Shown piece by piece: positions 47,470-61,532 of a DNA stretch of 64,000 nt. Position 1 is the stretch's first letter; each line of letters begins with the position of its first letter. Source of the stretch: Chromobotia macracanthus (lineage: Eukaryota > Chordata > Actinopteri > Cypriniformes > Botiidae). The position numbers were made by a program, and so were the translations under genes. The stretch spans positions 11,128,001 to 11,192,000 of the forward strand of contig JAZGTH010000008.1 in the NCBI GenBank assembly GCA_036877525.1, in the 5' to 3' direction. The notes beneath the pieces were generated by a model. That model was not told the origin of the DNA and made no database searches. It saw nothing but the letters and a program-made list of their open reading frames with translations.

Positions 47470-50400
47470 ATGATTTATTCACATTCATCTTGTATTGAAT
47501 TGTTCAGGCGTGTTACTTTTTTTAATTTTTCAAATCAGAATTGTCTACCTGTCAGTACCAGCGTTGTATGCAGATGTCTCTCTTTCTCCCTCGCTCTCAC
47601 GCACACACACCCTCTGCCTGCTTGCGCCTCTCTCAGTGCCCGTGGGGATGATGTTATGCGACTGATCCTTGAATGTTTAATGCACACAGAATCCTGTTTT
47701 ATGCACACAGTTTAAGATCTCTGGCTTCAACAGGGCAAATGGTGAAAGCGTGTTTTACAAGGTTGTCAGGTTTTTTAAATTATAATACATGCCTGCATCA
47801 GACTTTGGCAAATCAACCTCGACTCTGTCAGGTAAACAAAGTTCATCTTCCTCATTCTCATTCCCTCCTCCTCACCTTCTTCTGAGCTGTTTTATCCAGT
47901 TGTTTCCTTTTTTTTATGTGAACTTTGGTTTAAAAAGCTTTTGAAAAACTTTTTAATGAGTTTTAAACTCAACTAAATGCTGTTGAGTATTTTTTGTAAG
48001 AGAAGCCTTTGAACTAAACCTGTCTTTTTATTTTGTTTAATGCTATTTTAAGACACTTCCACCAAAATGACCACAGAAATCAATGTGCCAAAAACAATGT
48101 GGTGCACACAGTAAATAAATCCACTTCAGTATGACTGCTGGCGAACAGTAAATGTGGCAACAGACTTAAGTTTAATACAAACTACAGACTTTTTTTGGAC
48201 TTCAGATTGCCTGCTGTGAACAGGGATCCCATTTTTATGCATATTCTGTTTGTTGTAAGTTTTGTGACATGAAAGGTTATTGTTTGCTTATCTTTCAGTA
48301 ACCCTGTTGACAGGATGCTCTCGCCGCCCATTGGTTACCAAGAAATGTGTTTAATTGGTGTCTGGTGGAGGACTCAGACTGTTCTCCTCGTAACAGTTTC
48401 CTTCAAGAATTTATTCACGGAAAATCATTTACTCATCTTCATGTCATAGTTTTTGAGCTGTCTGTTTTTGACAGTTTGTGGTCTGGCTGATTTGGAGTCT
48501 GACAATGAGAAATATAGTTGTCATCAGTGACTGGCAGGACATTACCCTTTTCAGCAGTCTGTATGAATCACTGTTTGACTTTCTTGTACTGGGATGTTAT
48601 TCACAATAATTGACTCTGATACTTCCTGTAAGAACACTTTCCATCATACAGCAGTAGAATTGATGAAGGTTAGGATGAGAACGATGCTTATGCTTTCAAA
48701 CTGCACAGGAAATAGTGGCACCTATGTGTTGTAAGGCTGTTCGTTACAAAAAGTGTGTCCATTTTCTACTATGCACAAGTTTGACACACTTTGCCTTAAC
48801 AAACCAAAGCTTTTGCTAACATCTCTGTCTAGATACTAAGAAGGGGCATTACAGACTATCTCTGTGTGTTAACCTGAAGCAGGATTTGCTGCTGTCAGTC
48901 ATGCTCTTTAGTCCTTGAGAAATGAAGACAACCTGTCAGATTCCTGTTTGCTTTAGTCCTGACCGAGAGCGCCGTGCTCCCCAACGTGATTACTGAACTC
49001 ATGACAGCCGGATCTGGATTTCCTCTTAAAGAACCGAGCGCTGTTTTGCAGGTCACCCAGGGGCCCATCCGAGCTCGTTCACATCTCTCTCACAGACGAA
49101 CACCTCCTCGCCAACTCCTCATCAAGCGTCTTTGGGAGCTTCAGTGAGTGCTTTTGTATTTGTTTTATTTATTCATGGCATTTGTCTTAAGGAGAGAAGT
49201 TAATGTTTGGAATCCTCCAAGCTCCTTTGTCATGTCTGGACGGCATCCGATCCGGCGGCGTACCTCACTCTCCGCTCTTCATCCCGTCTCACAAGCCCTT
49301 AATTTCCCTTAAGTGCACCGACATCTGGAGCCCAATTAAACATTAAGCAGAAGAATCAAGACTTCTACTTGATAAAATATTCATTTTCACCACTGCTGTT
49401 CGTTGTTCTCCACCATGATTGCGTTTGTCAATGTTCGGCCCTGAAATGACTGCGGTGATTGAACCCAAGCTTGATGTTACAGTTTCAGATCCGTCCTGTT
49501 ATTTTGCCTCATCCTCCTCCTGCCGTCAGCACATGCAGGAAACAATCACCAACAGTGTCTTATTAGAGGAAGCTCTGACTTTCTGCATCCCTCTATCACT
49601 ATGATTTAAGCCTTCGCTGGGCCATTGAGTGATTGCTGGAATTGAGCCCACAAACAAAAACATGCCCCGCAATTTGCAGCCCTGATACTCAAGGCTGCAG
49701 TTTTACATGACTTGCTGAGATAAAGCTTCTTGTGTTTCTCATTGGCATCGGTGGTTTAAGTAGAGCGTGCTGGTGTCCAGGGCACATTAACAGAGAAGTA
49801 CATGTAAGAATCCACTGCAGAGAGTATGAGAGGGATCCTGGAGGACATATCATTCTCTTCTGTGCGTAGAGTGATGTCTTGGCACATGCACACATAAAAA
49901 CATGAGGATTTGATTTCTGATTGTCAGTAATTTCAGGCATGTTTCTCTTTCTAAAGGGCTCACGTTAGAAATTGAACTTTCTCCGATCTTTGATCATGTT
50001 GCGATGGACTTGTAACCTTCAATACTGAAAACATCTTCCCCAGTCCAAGAGGAACATTTGTTAAAATCAGGATAAAAAATGGCTTGTTCCTACAGTCAGA
50101 ATCACATAATATGATTGGTCTTTTTGGTTTAAACCTCTCATTGCTTTTTTCAAATTAAATGGAAACAATGAACTCTTTTCAGGTTTGTGTAATATTATAT
50201 GTTAGTGTCATACAATAGAGACGAAAACCTTTAATCCAGCACACAAAAAAGAAACAAATCTGATATAAAATAAATTAATAAATACAAACCCCCAGCACTG
50301 TTATTTACAATGCTGAAAATGCTGTTATTTTTGAAGCCAAATGAGCACGGTGGTGAACTTTTTCATTATAAATCTGACACGTTTTCTGTTTTAATTTTTG

Positions 50401-51228
50401 TTCCTGTTCCCTCCTTATCCCAGAAATAAAAGCACAAGTATTTTTAACTTGTGTTTCAGACGCTTTTAATGACTGCTCTTTTTTGGTCAGAATGTTGTCT
50501 GGCTGAGGTGAGCGTGTCCCTCTTGTGAAATGGCTTTAGCCGCTGCCCCATTGCCTTGAATGAGCGAGGGAGCAGGTGTTACCGACTCTGTTCGGTATGT
50601 GTGACTTTGTATGTATGTCATCGGTCTCGCCTGCTTTGTGTGTGTACCAGAGAGTGTGAGCACAGGTGTTGTAGCCCCTGCAAGTAGATAACATCTGTAG
50701 AGGCCAAATCTGTTCTCCGCCCACCCCTCCAGATGTGGCCCCGTCCCTCGGGAGCAGGTGCTGAGGCTGTGTTGCCATGACGAACGGCTGGTGGGATGTC
50801 CCAGGAGACCGCTTCTCTGGTGGTACTGTTGTCCTAATAACAACCTCCCAAAACTGTCAGAGTGTAACCTGAAACAAAAGTGATGTTCAGTGTTGTGTTA
50901 CGTGACCCCTTGGTTCACTTGTTGCCAAATTACTGTGGATGAAATAGTGTGAAGTAGGTCTCGCTTGTGAGTTTGTATCATTGCTCTAGAAACTTTATTG
51001 GATTATGTTGTATGAAGGTAATAGTTGATGGTAGAGCTGGAAATATAAACTACACTGTATTGCTGAATGAAAGTCCTTTATGTCCTTTATATCCTAAATA
51101 TGATTTATTGTAGGATAGATGCACTGTATTCTATACATTCTGTCTTTCTTATAAGTTGTTATGAGGAATTTTGTGTAGGTGTGCATGCAGTGTGTATTTG
51201 GGTCAAAGCCTTGTTTTGTTAATGAATC

Positions 51229-51320
51229 TTACATTTACATTTAGGCATTTAGCCGACGCTTTTATCAACTGACTTGCAAGGTGAGGAAAACAAAGAAGCA
51301 ATAAATCATAAGGAGGCAAC
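51229..51320 (-). mobile_element. L2/SINE tail fragment (UnaL2-like)
   Basis: The plus strand reads TTACATTTACATTTAGGCAT, TTAGCCGACGCTTTTATCAA and CTGACTTGCAAGGTGAGGAA, the inverse of the GTCGCTTTGGATAAAAGCGTC-type stem-loop tail. It belongs to a different family from the SINE at 10199-10360, because the sequence after the core diverges and there is no tRNA head. Confidence 0.6.
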
Positions 51321-54300
51321 ATCAGCTCCACACAGTTACAGTTTTACCAAAAGTACAACATTTCAATGCTTGATAGAGACAATACCTGTGGGGAAAGAAG
51401 AGAAAGGTTATAGAGTTTAACTTAAAGAAAATTAAAGAATCTTGGCAGTTTTTCCCTGACCAAACCATGTAAAGGCTCATAGGCGCACTTGTCCTGAAAA
51501 AGTGACTTTGAAACTGGAAATGACTGACAGGTACAGCAATAATCACAGCAATATTGTGCCATAAAAATGCTATGACTGTAAAAAAGAAGCATGGGTGCCG
51601 TGCTGTTAGCTGTGTTTGACCACAGTAATATTTTTTGGTGAAGCAACCAATGAAGTGCTCTGCTTTGTTCATGCTGGTTAGGTTGCTGCTTTTGAACCAC
51701 ATTTTTTGGGCTGAGATGTGTAAATGATCCATGGACTGCAGGACAGTAACTGTGATGAAGAGTACTGACTGGTGTCAGAATTGGTGAATTACTTTATCTG
51801 TTAAAGAGGAAAGAAGTTTATCTCAGATGAGTTGTTATTGACAATATTGACCATAAAAACCAATGTCACTGCTTTAGCAATTTGTTATTTAGTTCAGTTC
51901 TGTCCACACTACGCAGATTGAATGCAAAGTTGGTTAATGCAAATATTGAATGCAGATGTCACTCCTGTAAAGAACTAAACTAGGTGTGTACAGAATAGTA
52001 TTAGACACTGTGTGTCCCACTCTGAGTGGCAACTGCATTTACCTGCAGTGCATACGTGGCCACAGACAGATATGTGCATGTTTATGTATAAGATAAACAG
52101 TATAAAGTAAAAGCCTTCTTTTTATCACGCTTGTCCAGCACTACAGATTAAGCATATCTGCAGTCATTTATTGAATCAAAAACTTCAGCTCATTCATTCC
52201 CTTCATTTCCACTGCGGAGGAAACATGTGGTTTAGGGTTATCCATCCCCTCATCTTCCTAAGGAGATGAAGCATTCGAATCTGATGTCATTTCCTGTTCA
52301 GATAATGCTTTCTTTCACATTCACTCCAAACACGGCAAGCTGAGTGTGTTACTGTGTGAGAGAGAGATAAACATGGAGTTAATACACAAATGCGCACGCC
52401 GCTCGCGCTGCTCACACCCTGGGCTGTGATGTTTAACAATCCCTAAAGCCCAGCTGAAATGAAGCATTGTAACTGGTCAGTGAAGGCAACAAACAACTCG
52501 GAGCTTGTGCTGAGTTTGCATGGCTTTTACTGAGCTCCAGTTACCCGAGCGATGGCCCTCTCACAACCACCCTGACAGAGATTATGGGATGTGGAGGAAG
52601 AGAATTGAGGATTAGGAGAAGAGAACCTGCAGATTTGCACACTAAGTCATACGCGTTTCTATTCAGAGGGTTTTTGTAAGCACATGCTCACTGAAAAGGA
52701 ATATTTTGCTAGAATTTTAATGTACGGTTGTATGACATCAGCATTTCTGCCAATTTAAATATCAACAAGCAGGCACACACAAGCAAACTCTCTCTCGTTC
52801 TCTCACTCTCTCTCTATTTTGTAAATAGGAGATGGTTGTAAGCCACTGCTGGGACGTTAGATGTGGATTTATGTGCATTTACACTTGTTTGCTTGAATAG
52901 AAGTGAGACAGTTACATATGTTTGTGTTTGACTAAATGATTCCAGGAAAACAGTGCAGGTCCAAATGAGCAGAAGCCTTACTGATGTCCGCGTGTGTGTG
53001 TGATTGCTGTTGTTTGGCACACAGCTCCGTTTCCTAGATCAGAGAGTTGATACATGTCTGTCTCTTTCATCATCCCTCTGTTCTTAGTGTATCTGTGCAT
53101 TCATCTGTTTCATGTGTAGTGAACTATACTGCTGCTGTCTTCTCTTTGAATCCCATCACTCTTTCTTTTTTGTTTCTTTTTTCCTTTCTTTTTTCCTTTT
53201 GTACAATAATAATAACATTTTTATGATGTATTTATTAGTGGTAAAAATCATGAATTTCACTGTGATTTCAGTTTGTAATTGTCCAGTTTATTTATTGTCC
53301 ATTTATTTTAATTGTTGAAACGTTAATTTTAGTAAATTAGTAGTAAATTGATTCAGCAAATTGTCTGTCACTCACAAGGATTCTCAGAAGTCCCAGAATG
53401 TTGATACATATATACATGATACATATATGAACAAATAGAGCTAATACCTTGACATACTGGTATATTAAATTTTGTCATATTGTCAATATTTTTTAGTTGT
53501 TTTAGTTTGTCAGTCACATCATTTTCAGAACAGTTGCTTTGCATTTTTCCTCTGCAGTTACAAATACTCGTTTACTCGTGAAAGCATGAAAGCAGATCTC
53601 TTTCTTTCCTGCCTGCACTTCTTCTTTTCTTGTTCTCAATAATGAATCTCTACACACCTTTACACTCAGCACCCACATGCTGTTGTTCATTTGCATCCAT
53701 CTCCACATCTTTCTCTCTCTCCTTTTCCTCCTTCCTTTCTGAGACCTGCCGGCTGATGGTTCGGTGCTAATGCAGTTTGAAGAGGCATGTGATTGAACAT
53801 TGCCTTTATATAGACACACTCACACACCTGGGCTTCTATGAGCTTGTAATTACAGGCTTTTGGCCTGCAAAACTGATAGAAGACACTGTTACAGACCCAT
53901 TTTAGAAGCTACTTTAAATGGAGAAAAACTCAATGTCATGCATTATTTGTATTCATGTAGTTATTGATGCATACTGCAGCACATCTGTGTGTGAAACCAC
54001 CAAGTTAACATGCATACTGTATGGATAGTTGCCATTAATGCTGTAATTTAGGTTTCATTTTTGCTGTTTATGTGCGAGTTTGTCTCTACTGAGGCACATA
54101 AAAATAACTTTGTGTGTGTGTGTTAGCATGCATAGAATTAAACAAAATATAATTGCTTTGATTCTGTGTGTGAGTTGTTCCATTTCTTAATAGTGAGTGA
54201 TGAGTGCACTCACAGTCAATTACAGATTACAGATCAGTCATACACCTGCTCGAACCCCACAGACCATCAGACACCTGCCCCAGTTCCTCTCCACTGTAGA

Positions 54301-54377
54301 TTAACCTGCACCATCTATAATTCACGCGAAAGATGAAGAGTAGAATTAGGATGATTGAAGTGTGATGTCCTCCTTTA

Positions 54378-54653
54378 TTAAAGCTGCAATCCGTAACTTC
54401 CGTTTCTCTATCGCCCCATTTCTGTTTGAAACATAAAATTGCAGGTGACTTTACGTACTTTCCTTCACATATGTTTAAGTCAAATGAAGCCAAACTAACT
54501 CTTCCAGTGAACTGGACCCGACGGCTCCAAATGAATAAATCATTATTTTAAAGTTACCGTTGGGAATCAGGGTACACTGATCTGTCATCTACTTGCTCAA
54601 TAACTGATCTTTGTTCATTTTTCATCAAAAAATGTTACAAATTGCAGCTTTAA
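54378..54653. mobile_element. TTAA-flanked MITE, copy 2 (about 276 bp)
   Basis: The ends are TTAAAGCTGCAATCCGTAAC and, reverse-complemented, TTAAAGCTGCAATTTGTAAC, cleaner than in copy 1. The two copies, 31 kb apart, share order and spacing of all internal words with scattered substitutions and small indels, so they are independent old insertions of one family and not a recent duplication. Confidence 0.8.
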
Positions 54654-55168
54654 ATCAGTACGGTTTGTATCAAAACAGTGTGTAAGAAGATTCTGTGTCT
54701 TGGATGTCAGGTGCACACCTTTGCTTTCACTTCTGAAGTGAGAAACACTGCCTCTTGTGTTCTATATGAGCAACACTTTTGTCCCTTTTTCGCTCTGCTT
54801 GTCTTTCCACACTGACTTACTCTCACATCATTGTCCAGTAATGTCCTGTCGCTTCATGTTCGCCTGTGAATGCCCATTTGTCTCATTTGCCGTTATTAGA
54901 TTTAGTGAGGTGCCTCTTTATTTCATGCGGAGGCTACTTTTGTGTCCGTGACTAATACTGAGCGTTTGAGAGAGAAGAAGAGCGCTTGATGAGGGTGTAT
55001 AATGATGGACACAAGTGCAGCGCGTGGGCAGGCAAGTGTGGATGGATAAATGACAGTATTAGTTCACGTTGAGTAGTTTTTGTTCTATTGGAAAGAAAAA
55101 GAAGGAAAATGGAGTAATAAGGTTTTAACTCTGATACGCCTGACTGACCTCAGCCTATGTAGTACCTC

Positions 55169-55220
55169 ATTTGTAAGTCGCTTTAGATAAGATGTTTGAA
55201 AAAGATGAATACATGTAAAT
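55169..55220 (+). mobile_element. Relic of an L2/SINE 3' tail
   Basis: TTTGTAAGTCGCTTTAGATA, then AGATGTTTG and ATGAATACATGTAAAT resemble the same stem-loop tail in the plus orientation. The upstream body is not recognisable. Confidence 0.5.
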
Positions 55221-57589
55221 ATATCGTCTGACCCTCGCTACACATGTAGCGCAGTGACATCACAGCGTAACACGTGTGTAATGATGCATTTCTGTTACTG
55301 AAGTGTGGCTAATCTTTGCTCTTCTATAACATTGTTCTTTATCGTTTTTTGGCCCTGTGAATGTGTTAAACAATATTTTGTTTCATTAATTCACAGGTTC
55401 AGTAAAACGCCAGCAGACAACACAAAAAGGCATTCGCACACTGGTTCATATACACATATTTGAACTCTTGAGTGTTAATGCCGTGCTTTGGTCTTATGTG
55501 TCATGTGGTAGGCATTCAGTCATTGGCATCATCTTTATATTCAGCACATTGTAGAATGCATTCTATAAGCGCGCTCATTTACAATTACTGTCTGTAACAT
55601 ACAAATCTGTGGTGTGAACATCAGCAAACAGTTGCGGGTAAAACAATATTTTGTAAACAACAGTGCAGTGCAGCTGTGCAGTTTTAACACGTTACGGCAA
55701 TTTCTTGCGCTTGTAATCTGTTTGTAATCTGTTTGTGTTTCTGTGCATGTGTGTTTATTGATAAGAAAGCTGTTCTGTGGGACTTCAGTGGGTCATATCA
55801 TGAGGAATCAGAACTTACTTTTAAATCTTTTGAAATGAAATCGATTGATTTACTATGAAAAAATACTGTAACTTTCAAAATTCCAAGTCCAAAAATACTG
55901 TTTTGTGACTGTTTATCACTGTTTTTGTGTGCAAATACCTTGACTAACATAACATAATTGAACTTGAGGGTAAACCGTAAAAAGATAAAATACAATGTTA
56001 TCTCTTTAATGTTAACAGTGTGTGTACCTCAAGTGTTCTTGTTCTCTTGCGGTGCTCCAGTGTATGTTGGACCTAGAATATTAGTCCCCAGATAATGATT
56101 ATAAAAAGAAAATCAGTTCATAATTTTATTTTTGGGTGCTTTGAAAGAACAGCTCTCTTAATAGCTGAGCTGCTGAAATATTAAGCATGTTAAAACATTA
56201 TTTAAAAGTTAATCTTGGGTCATGACACGGTAGCTGTCCAAATGCTGCAGCTTTAATATTTGATACCTCCCTGCAGCGGAGCAGTGAGAGAGATTGCTCT
56301 ACCTCTTTAACCTCTTCTTATTTGTTTTTCATCTATCAATTTATCCCTCCATCAAAAGACAAGCCAATGAAAAGTGTTATACAGACATGTAGTTGAACAA
56401 AAAAATAAACATACACTGTTGTTTTTCATTGTTTTTTTGACATTTTGAAATAGTGAAGGGAGGGCAGACTGGAAACTTGGGGGTAAAGAAGAGAGAACAG
56501 GATCGAGTAAAGTCAGATTTGAAGATTGCTTGACCTGAGCACCACATATGAATGTGTTAGAGTATGCTATTTTATAATGTGATTTTATACTGGGATATAC
56601 ATACTGAGAGGGCCGTGACGGCTGAATATAGGACAGGGCCTCTGTTTCAGTGTCCATATGGTGTTTTAAAGAATACTTTATTAGAGTTTGAATCAAATAG
56701 TAGCGGATGAGACAGTAATCATAAAGGTATGTTCATAAACAGCCCAGAATCTCTGTCTGTCTCTCTCTGTTTACAGACCGACAGGGGGTACAGATTCTAA
56801 TAAATGGGAGGGATAATTGTAGCCTGTACAGTAAATCAATACTACTTCTCACACCCAGGACTGTATGTGTAGCCTCAGGGAAGGCTGTTGATTTCCAATT
56901 TCCACGCTCATTAAAATGAAATGCGCCCTTTCCACTCTGTTAATTTTGACGCTCTGCTGAGCCACTGTTGCGAACACATGCGCACACTCACACGCTCGTC
57001 TCGACCTCAGATAACATTAAAATTCAACTCGTCGTGTCATCTTATGTATAAAAGGAAAATATGAATATATAATTTTCTGCTCTTCTTGTCTTTTCTCTTT
57101 TTAGGTAGTTTTTCCATCTTTCATTTGCTGTAATTTCATGCTAGTCTCTTCTGATAGACAAGAGACTTGTAGATTCAGAAGGAGTAGAAGACTCTCACTC
57201 TTTATTGGAATGTCAAAAGCTATATTTTAATATTTAAGAGGGTGAAAACACTTTGAAAACTAATTTGAAGCCTTTTTGATATCTGTCTGTAATCTAAAAG
57301 TCTTTTTATGCATATTACGGGGCCTCGTGCAGTTTAGAGAATAGAGTCAAACTACCAATGCTCTCCCACTGTACTTTTGTCCGTGTCTCTCTTTCTGCCT
57401 GTCTCCCTTTCTCAGTGTGCATTCTGATCTAGAAACATGTGTACTATCAAGCAATCTTGGTTGGAAGCAAAGTTTTGGTGCTTTGGAGAGATCTACACAG
57501 TACAAAACACAGTCTAATGAGTTCATGTGCATAATTCATTATTGCATGCTTTTCAAAAGCTAGACCATGCAGGTGGGGAAAATTGTTTT

Positions 57590-57926
57590 GTAACACTTTA
57601 CAATAAGGTTGTATTTGTACATTAGTTTGTAACATTAGTAAATGCATTAGCTAATATAAACTAACAATGGGCAGTGTGGTTTTTAAGTATGTATTAGTGT
57701 TTGGTAATGTTAGTTAATGCCAATGCAATTGTTCATGTTAGTTTCTTGTGCATCAGGTAATGTTAAAATACAACATTTGATTTACAAAATATGTTAGTAA
57801 ATGCTAAAGTTAACACTAAGATAACGAAGACTTATAGAAGAATTGTGCACTGTTAGTTCAGGTTAGCTGATGCATTAACGTTTAATGTTAATATTAACCA
57901 AGGCAGCCGTATTGTAAGTATTACAC
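57590..57926. mobile_element. AT-rich palindromic MITE, about 340 bp
   Basis: The left end GTAACACTTTACAATAAGGT is inversely matched by the right end, reverse complement GTAATACTTACAATACGGCT. The interior is dense in GTTAGT, TTAATG and CATTAG words. It resembles a very common cyprinid non-autonomous DNA element. Confidence 0.7.
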
Positions 57927-60081
57927 ATTATTATAACCAGTAGCTAGTAGCTATTTAAGCATTGTTTTAGGCTGGTGTTAATGGAAATACACTCTTTATG
58001 AAATCTTGACAAAAGTTAGTGCCATGATTTTATTGTGGTTAACCTTAATTTAATAAAGGTTACAGCAGTAATAGCAAATATCGGTAGATGTTGAGAAAGA
58101 AGCTTTACCAGTGGCATAAATCAAGATTCTCTCAGAGGGCCCTTGAACTTGACCTTCAGTCTTATTAAATATTCCATTTCATTCTGAATTGCATCACCTT
58201 CTGGAAGTAAAACAGGGTGGGAACAGTGTTTCATGACTTTTAAGTACTTGTGGTAACAGCAACTGCAAGCCTCTGGTCCGGTCTGGTCCCATCAGCCATG
58301 CAATTATCAGAAACATGACTATAAGAGCAAATTGAGGCACGTATTGTAGGGAAATAATGCGAGATATGGTGGGTTCTTTTCTTGCCACCGTTCTTATTGG
58401 AACCCCACACACGCTTTCTATTTATCCATGTTGAGTACCCGCACTGTTATCGACGGCCACAACGTCTAACAGAAAACCTACATTAGCTTTCATGCCTTCG
58501 ATTAAATCTCATATCTCTCATAAAGCAATTTTCCCATAAAACACAGATAATACATGAGCGGGAATTCTCTAGCCGAGAGGACCGTCTGTGCATTATGGAT
58601 GTGTCGCCACTGCTCGGCCTGCTTGGCCTGAAGAACAGAATTAGGCTCTTGTCCCATAGCTCATACCATTTCAAAGGCACTGAATGCATTGGCTTGAATA
58701 CAGAAGGCTGTTTGTGATGCAGTCAAAGCAGTACATCAACACGACACAGGCGCTAGTTGGGTCCCTAAACACACATGCACAAAGACACTGACGCACACTT
58801 AAATTCACACCGGATATCTGATAAACGCTGAATGAAAGGAAACCACAGATATTATGAACACCGTATGTGTCGTCTTGGGAAACAGAACAGGGCTATCTTC
58901 CAATGATCTAAATTATGATGTGTGTGTATATGTGTGTGGTCTGAGTGTGCAAAGTTTTCTGCCTTCAAGGTTATTTTGTTGTGGTTTCTACTGCAGTCGT
59001 TTGTGTCCTTTGTATTTTAATCTCTTTTCATGCACACGCTTTTTATTTATACTTAACACTATACTATTTATTCAGCCAATAAACCTTGACCTAGCATAAA
59101 TTAATTTCCTCCTTAACTGCAATCTGGACTTCATAATTGATGAAGGCCATTGTGTTACTGTGAGCTGGATACAATCAAGTCCAGACAGAAGAGGAAAAAT
59201 ATCTCTCTGAGGTGAGGTAGAACTTTAGAAGGCTCTCTTTAGGGAAACAGACAGGTCTGCTTCCCGTTCGAGATAATGCTCATTGTGGCACGTTTCTCCA
59301 AAGTGCCGCTCTCATTTGCTGGTCCCTGAGGTGTCTTTTACTGATGGAGATCTTCAATGCTGTCTCTCCGCCGTGATATACTCACCAAAGGACAATGGGG
59401 CCGCCATTTTAAACAGCCTTTGATCAGACAAAAACATTCAAAAGGTATGCGTTCTGTTTTTTTTGTCTCTTTTACGCCTCTATTTTTGGCTCACTCCTGC
59501 GCTTCCTGTGGCACTTTTATTTATCGTGATCATTTAGGGCGGAACATATGGGGTTTATTTTAGTCGCTGGGGTAGTTTTTCTCTTCAGAGGAGGCTGATA
59601 TGTGGGAAAGATGGCCTTCTGTGGAGGATTGTAAATCTCACCGGGGAGAGATGCAAAGAGAGAGAGAGACTCATCCAGCCTCCAAAAATGTAAAGTGCAC
59701 CTCAGGGGAACCGTGGAGGTCATTCGTCATGCAGAGACTGAACAGAGAATTCAAAATATAAAAGGTTCCTCTTTATTTGTCGCTCTGCCAAGCTAATTCT
59801 TTATGTTTTAAGACTCCTTACCCAAAGTAGCAAAAAGTTGTGTCCATCTGTATTACCAGTGCTGCTTGCTATTACTATTGCTCATACTTAGAGTGTTTAA
59901 ATTGTTTAAACCCATAACCCTTAGGTTTAAACTTTATTGCTTAACTTGTCCCATGCCATTTGAGTTGTAGGCATGAATGATAACTTGTGCAGATTGTTAG
60001 ACTTTTATTGATAGAGGACTGGGAGTCACATTGAGGAAACAAAATATAATACTTGGGTGTGAGATGTTTTGATTTGGGCAA

Positions 60082-60176
60082 GTAACCATCCACCCAGTGC
60101 AGTATACCAACCACCTGCTAAAAATCACTGAAAACATCTTAAAAACATCTTGAAAACATTTTAGCAACATTTTAGC
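60082..60176 (+). repeat. Degenerate short tandem repeats
   Basis: A roughly 20-bp unit of ACCATCCACCCAGTGCAGTA/ACCAACCACCTGC type is followed by four approximate 11-bp units of AAAACATCTTA. A related AGCAACCACCCAGAA stretch recurs at 61051-61065. Confidence 0.45.
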
Positions 60177-61408
60177 GAAAGCATTTTATTTTCGCATAGT
60201 GACGGGCAAACACCTCTCATATTTTCTTGGGAAAATATAAAACCTATGGCCTTGTGTATGAAACACAAGCAGAGCTAATTTGTGTAACTAAACATTGTTT
60301 TTATGTGCATTTGTCCTGCTCTTCAATGGGACAATTTGCGTACAAATGGAATGATCAACACGGCTCATACTTCATGAATGAGACACCTTTTCTTCATTTA
60401 AATGTTTTTAATGAAGTGCTTATGTAAGTGCAATCGCTGAACTGTGTCGCAGAGCACAAAATGCAGCTTTAGGCAGAAATGACTCTTCAGTATGATTGCA
60501 CGTAGCGTGTCGAACTCTGTCTTGCTTCTGATTGGTTGGGCTCCCAGGTGACTGTTTGAGTAAGTGCAGGTCAGCAAGAGTTAATCAGTGCGGCTTGGCT
60601 TGCAGGTTATCGCTCTAATCGTGAATTAAAGAGAGACTAATGAAGCAGCGCTGGTGAGAGCCTGAACCCAGCTTCTTTAATACCGTCCCCAGAGATAATG
60701 AAGTCTAATTGTGCTTTTCTTAGCCCGCTTTCCTAAGCATTTGTTTTAGAGCGGGTACAGAGGTGAAGAAGCGTGTGTGTGTTTTTCTCTTTCTGTTTGC
60801 TTTCGTTTAAGTGGGTACACATAAGAGACTCTAGATGCCAGTTAAGACTGGATTACATCACTGGTGTCAAGTTGTTTCTGATAGTTCTGTAAATTTTTGT
60901 GAGAGGTGTGCTGCTAATTTTCCAAGCAATATTTACCTGGCAGATGATAAAAGTTGCAAAACAATCCCACAGACTTGCATTGAAAGATGGCCCTGAGCCA
61001 TATCCAGAGAGCAGACTATCACAGAGACTTCTGGGTAAGCTCTTTTGACAGCAACCACCCAGAAAACCCCACAACTACACACAGCAACATGATACAATCC
61101 ACTCAGAACACTTCAAAAACTGCATGACATCATTGTTCTTCACAGAAATTCATTGTAGTCTAAAATCTTTTGTGTTGTGTCCCTGGCTGTCTAACCTCTG
61201 TTTAAGTGAGTTTACAGCGACACCAGGGCAGCTGTGGAGACTCAGCATATATATGTGTGTGTGTATATATATATATTTCTGCCCTGCACTATCTACAGGG
61301 GTAAATTACAGCTTTTTAATAGCCTTTTAACTGAATTACAGGCTGCAGACGGACAACTGGCTAACTCACTTAGCTCTCAGCATGGAGTGTTTTTATTTCA
61401 GTATAAAG

Positions 61409-61442
61409 CATGACTGTCCATATGGCTCCTTGCTTCTAACCA

Positions 61443-61480
<38 letters not shown>

Positions 61481-61523
61481 TGTTTTTTTTGCTGCATGCT
61501 GTGCTGTCCGCTTGATGAAACAG
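61409..61523 (+). promoter_or_regulatory. Regulated 3' splice-site region upstream of the candidate microexon
   Basis: About 113 nt lack AG completely. A branch-like TTCTAAC at 61434-61440 lies some 84 nt before the AG. A (CT)16 tract follows directly and is a likely PTB-binding site. TTTTTTTT and four TGC triplets follow, about 20-32 nt before the AG. Function is inferred from known microexon architecture and not shown by the sequence alone. Confidence 0.5.
61446..61477 (+). repeat. (CT)16 tract
   Basis: A pure CT repeat that also serves as the pyrimidine tract of the candidate microexon's 3' splice site. Confidence 0.95.
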
Positions 61524-61532
61524 AAGCCAAAG
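61524..61532 (+). CDS. diaph3: Candidate 9-nt neural-type microexon of diaph3
   Basis: AAGCCAAAG sits between an acceptor CAG (61521-61523) and a donor GTCAGT. Exon M ends with one base (G), so inclusion reads G-AA GCC AAA G, adding Glu-Ala-Lys and keeping the phase. Upstream there is a TTCTAAC branch-like site at 61434-61440, no AG dinucleotide from 61409 to 61521, a (CT)16 tract at 61446-61477, a T8 run, and TGC triplets at 61490, 61493, 61497 and 61502. That layout is the known signature of microexons included by SRRM4 in neurons and repressed elsewhere by PTB proteins. From memory, mouse DIAPH1 carries three extra residues (SKA) at the equivalent point relative to human. Nine bases alone prove nothing, so the call rests on the surrounding signals. 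Confidence 0.55.
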
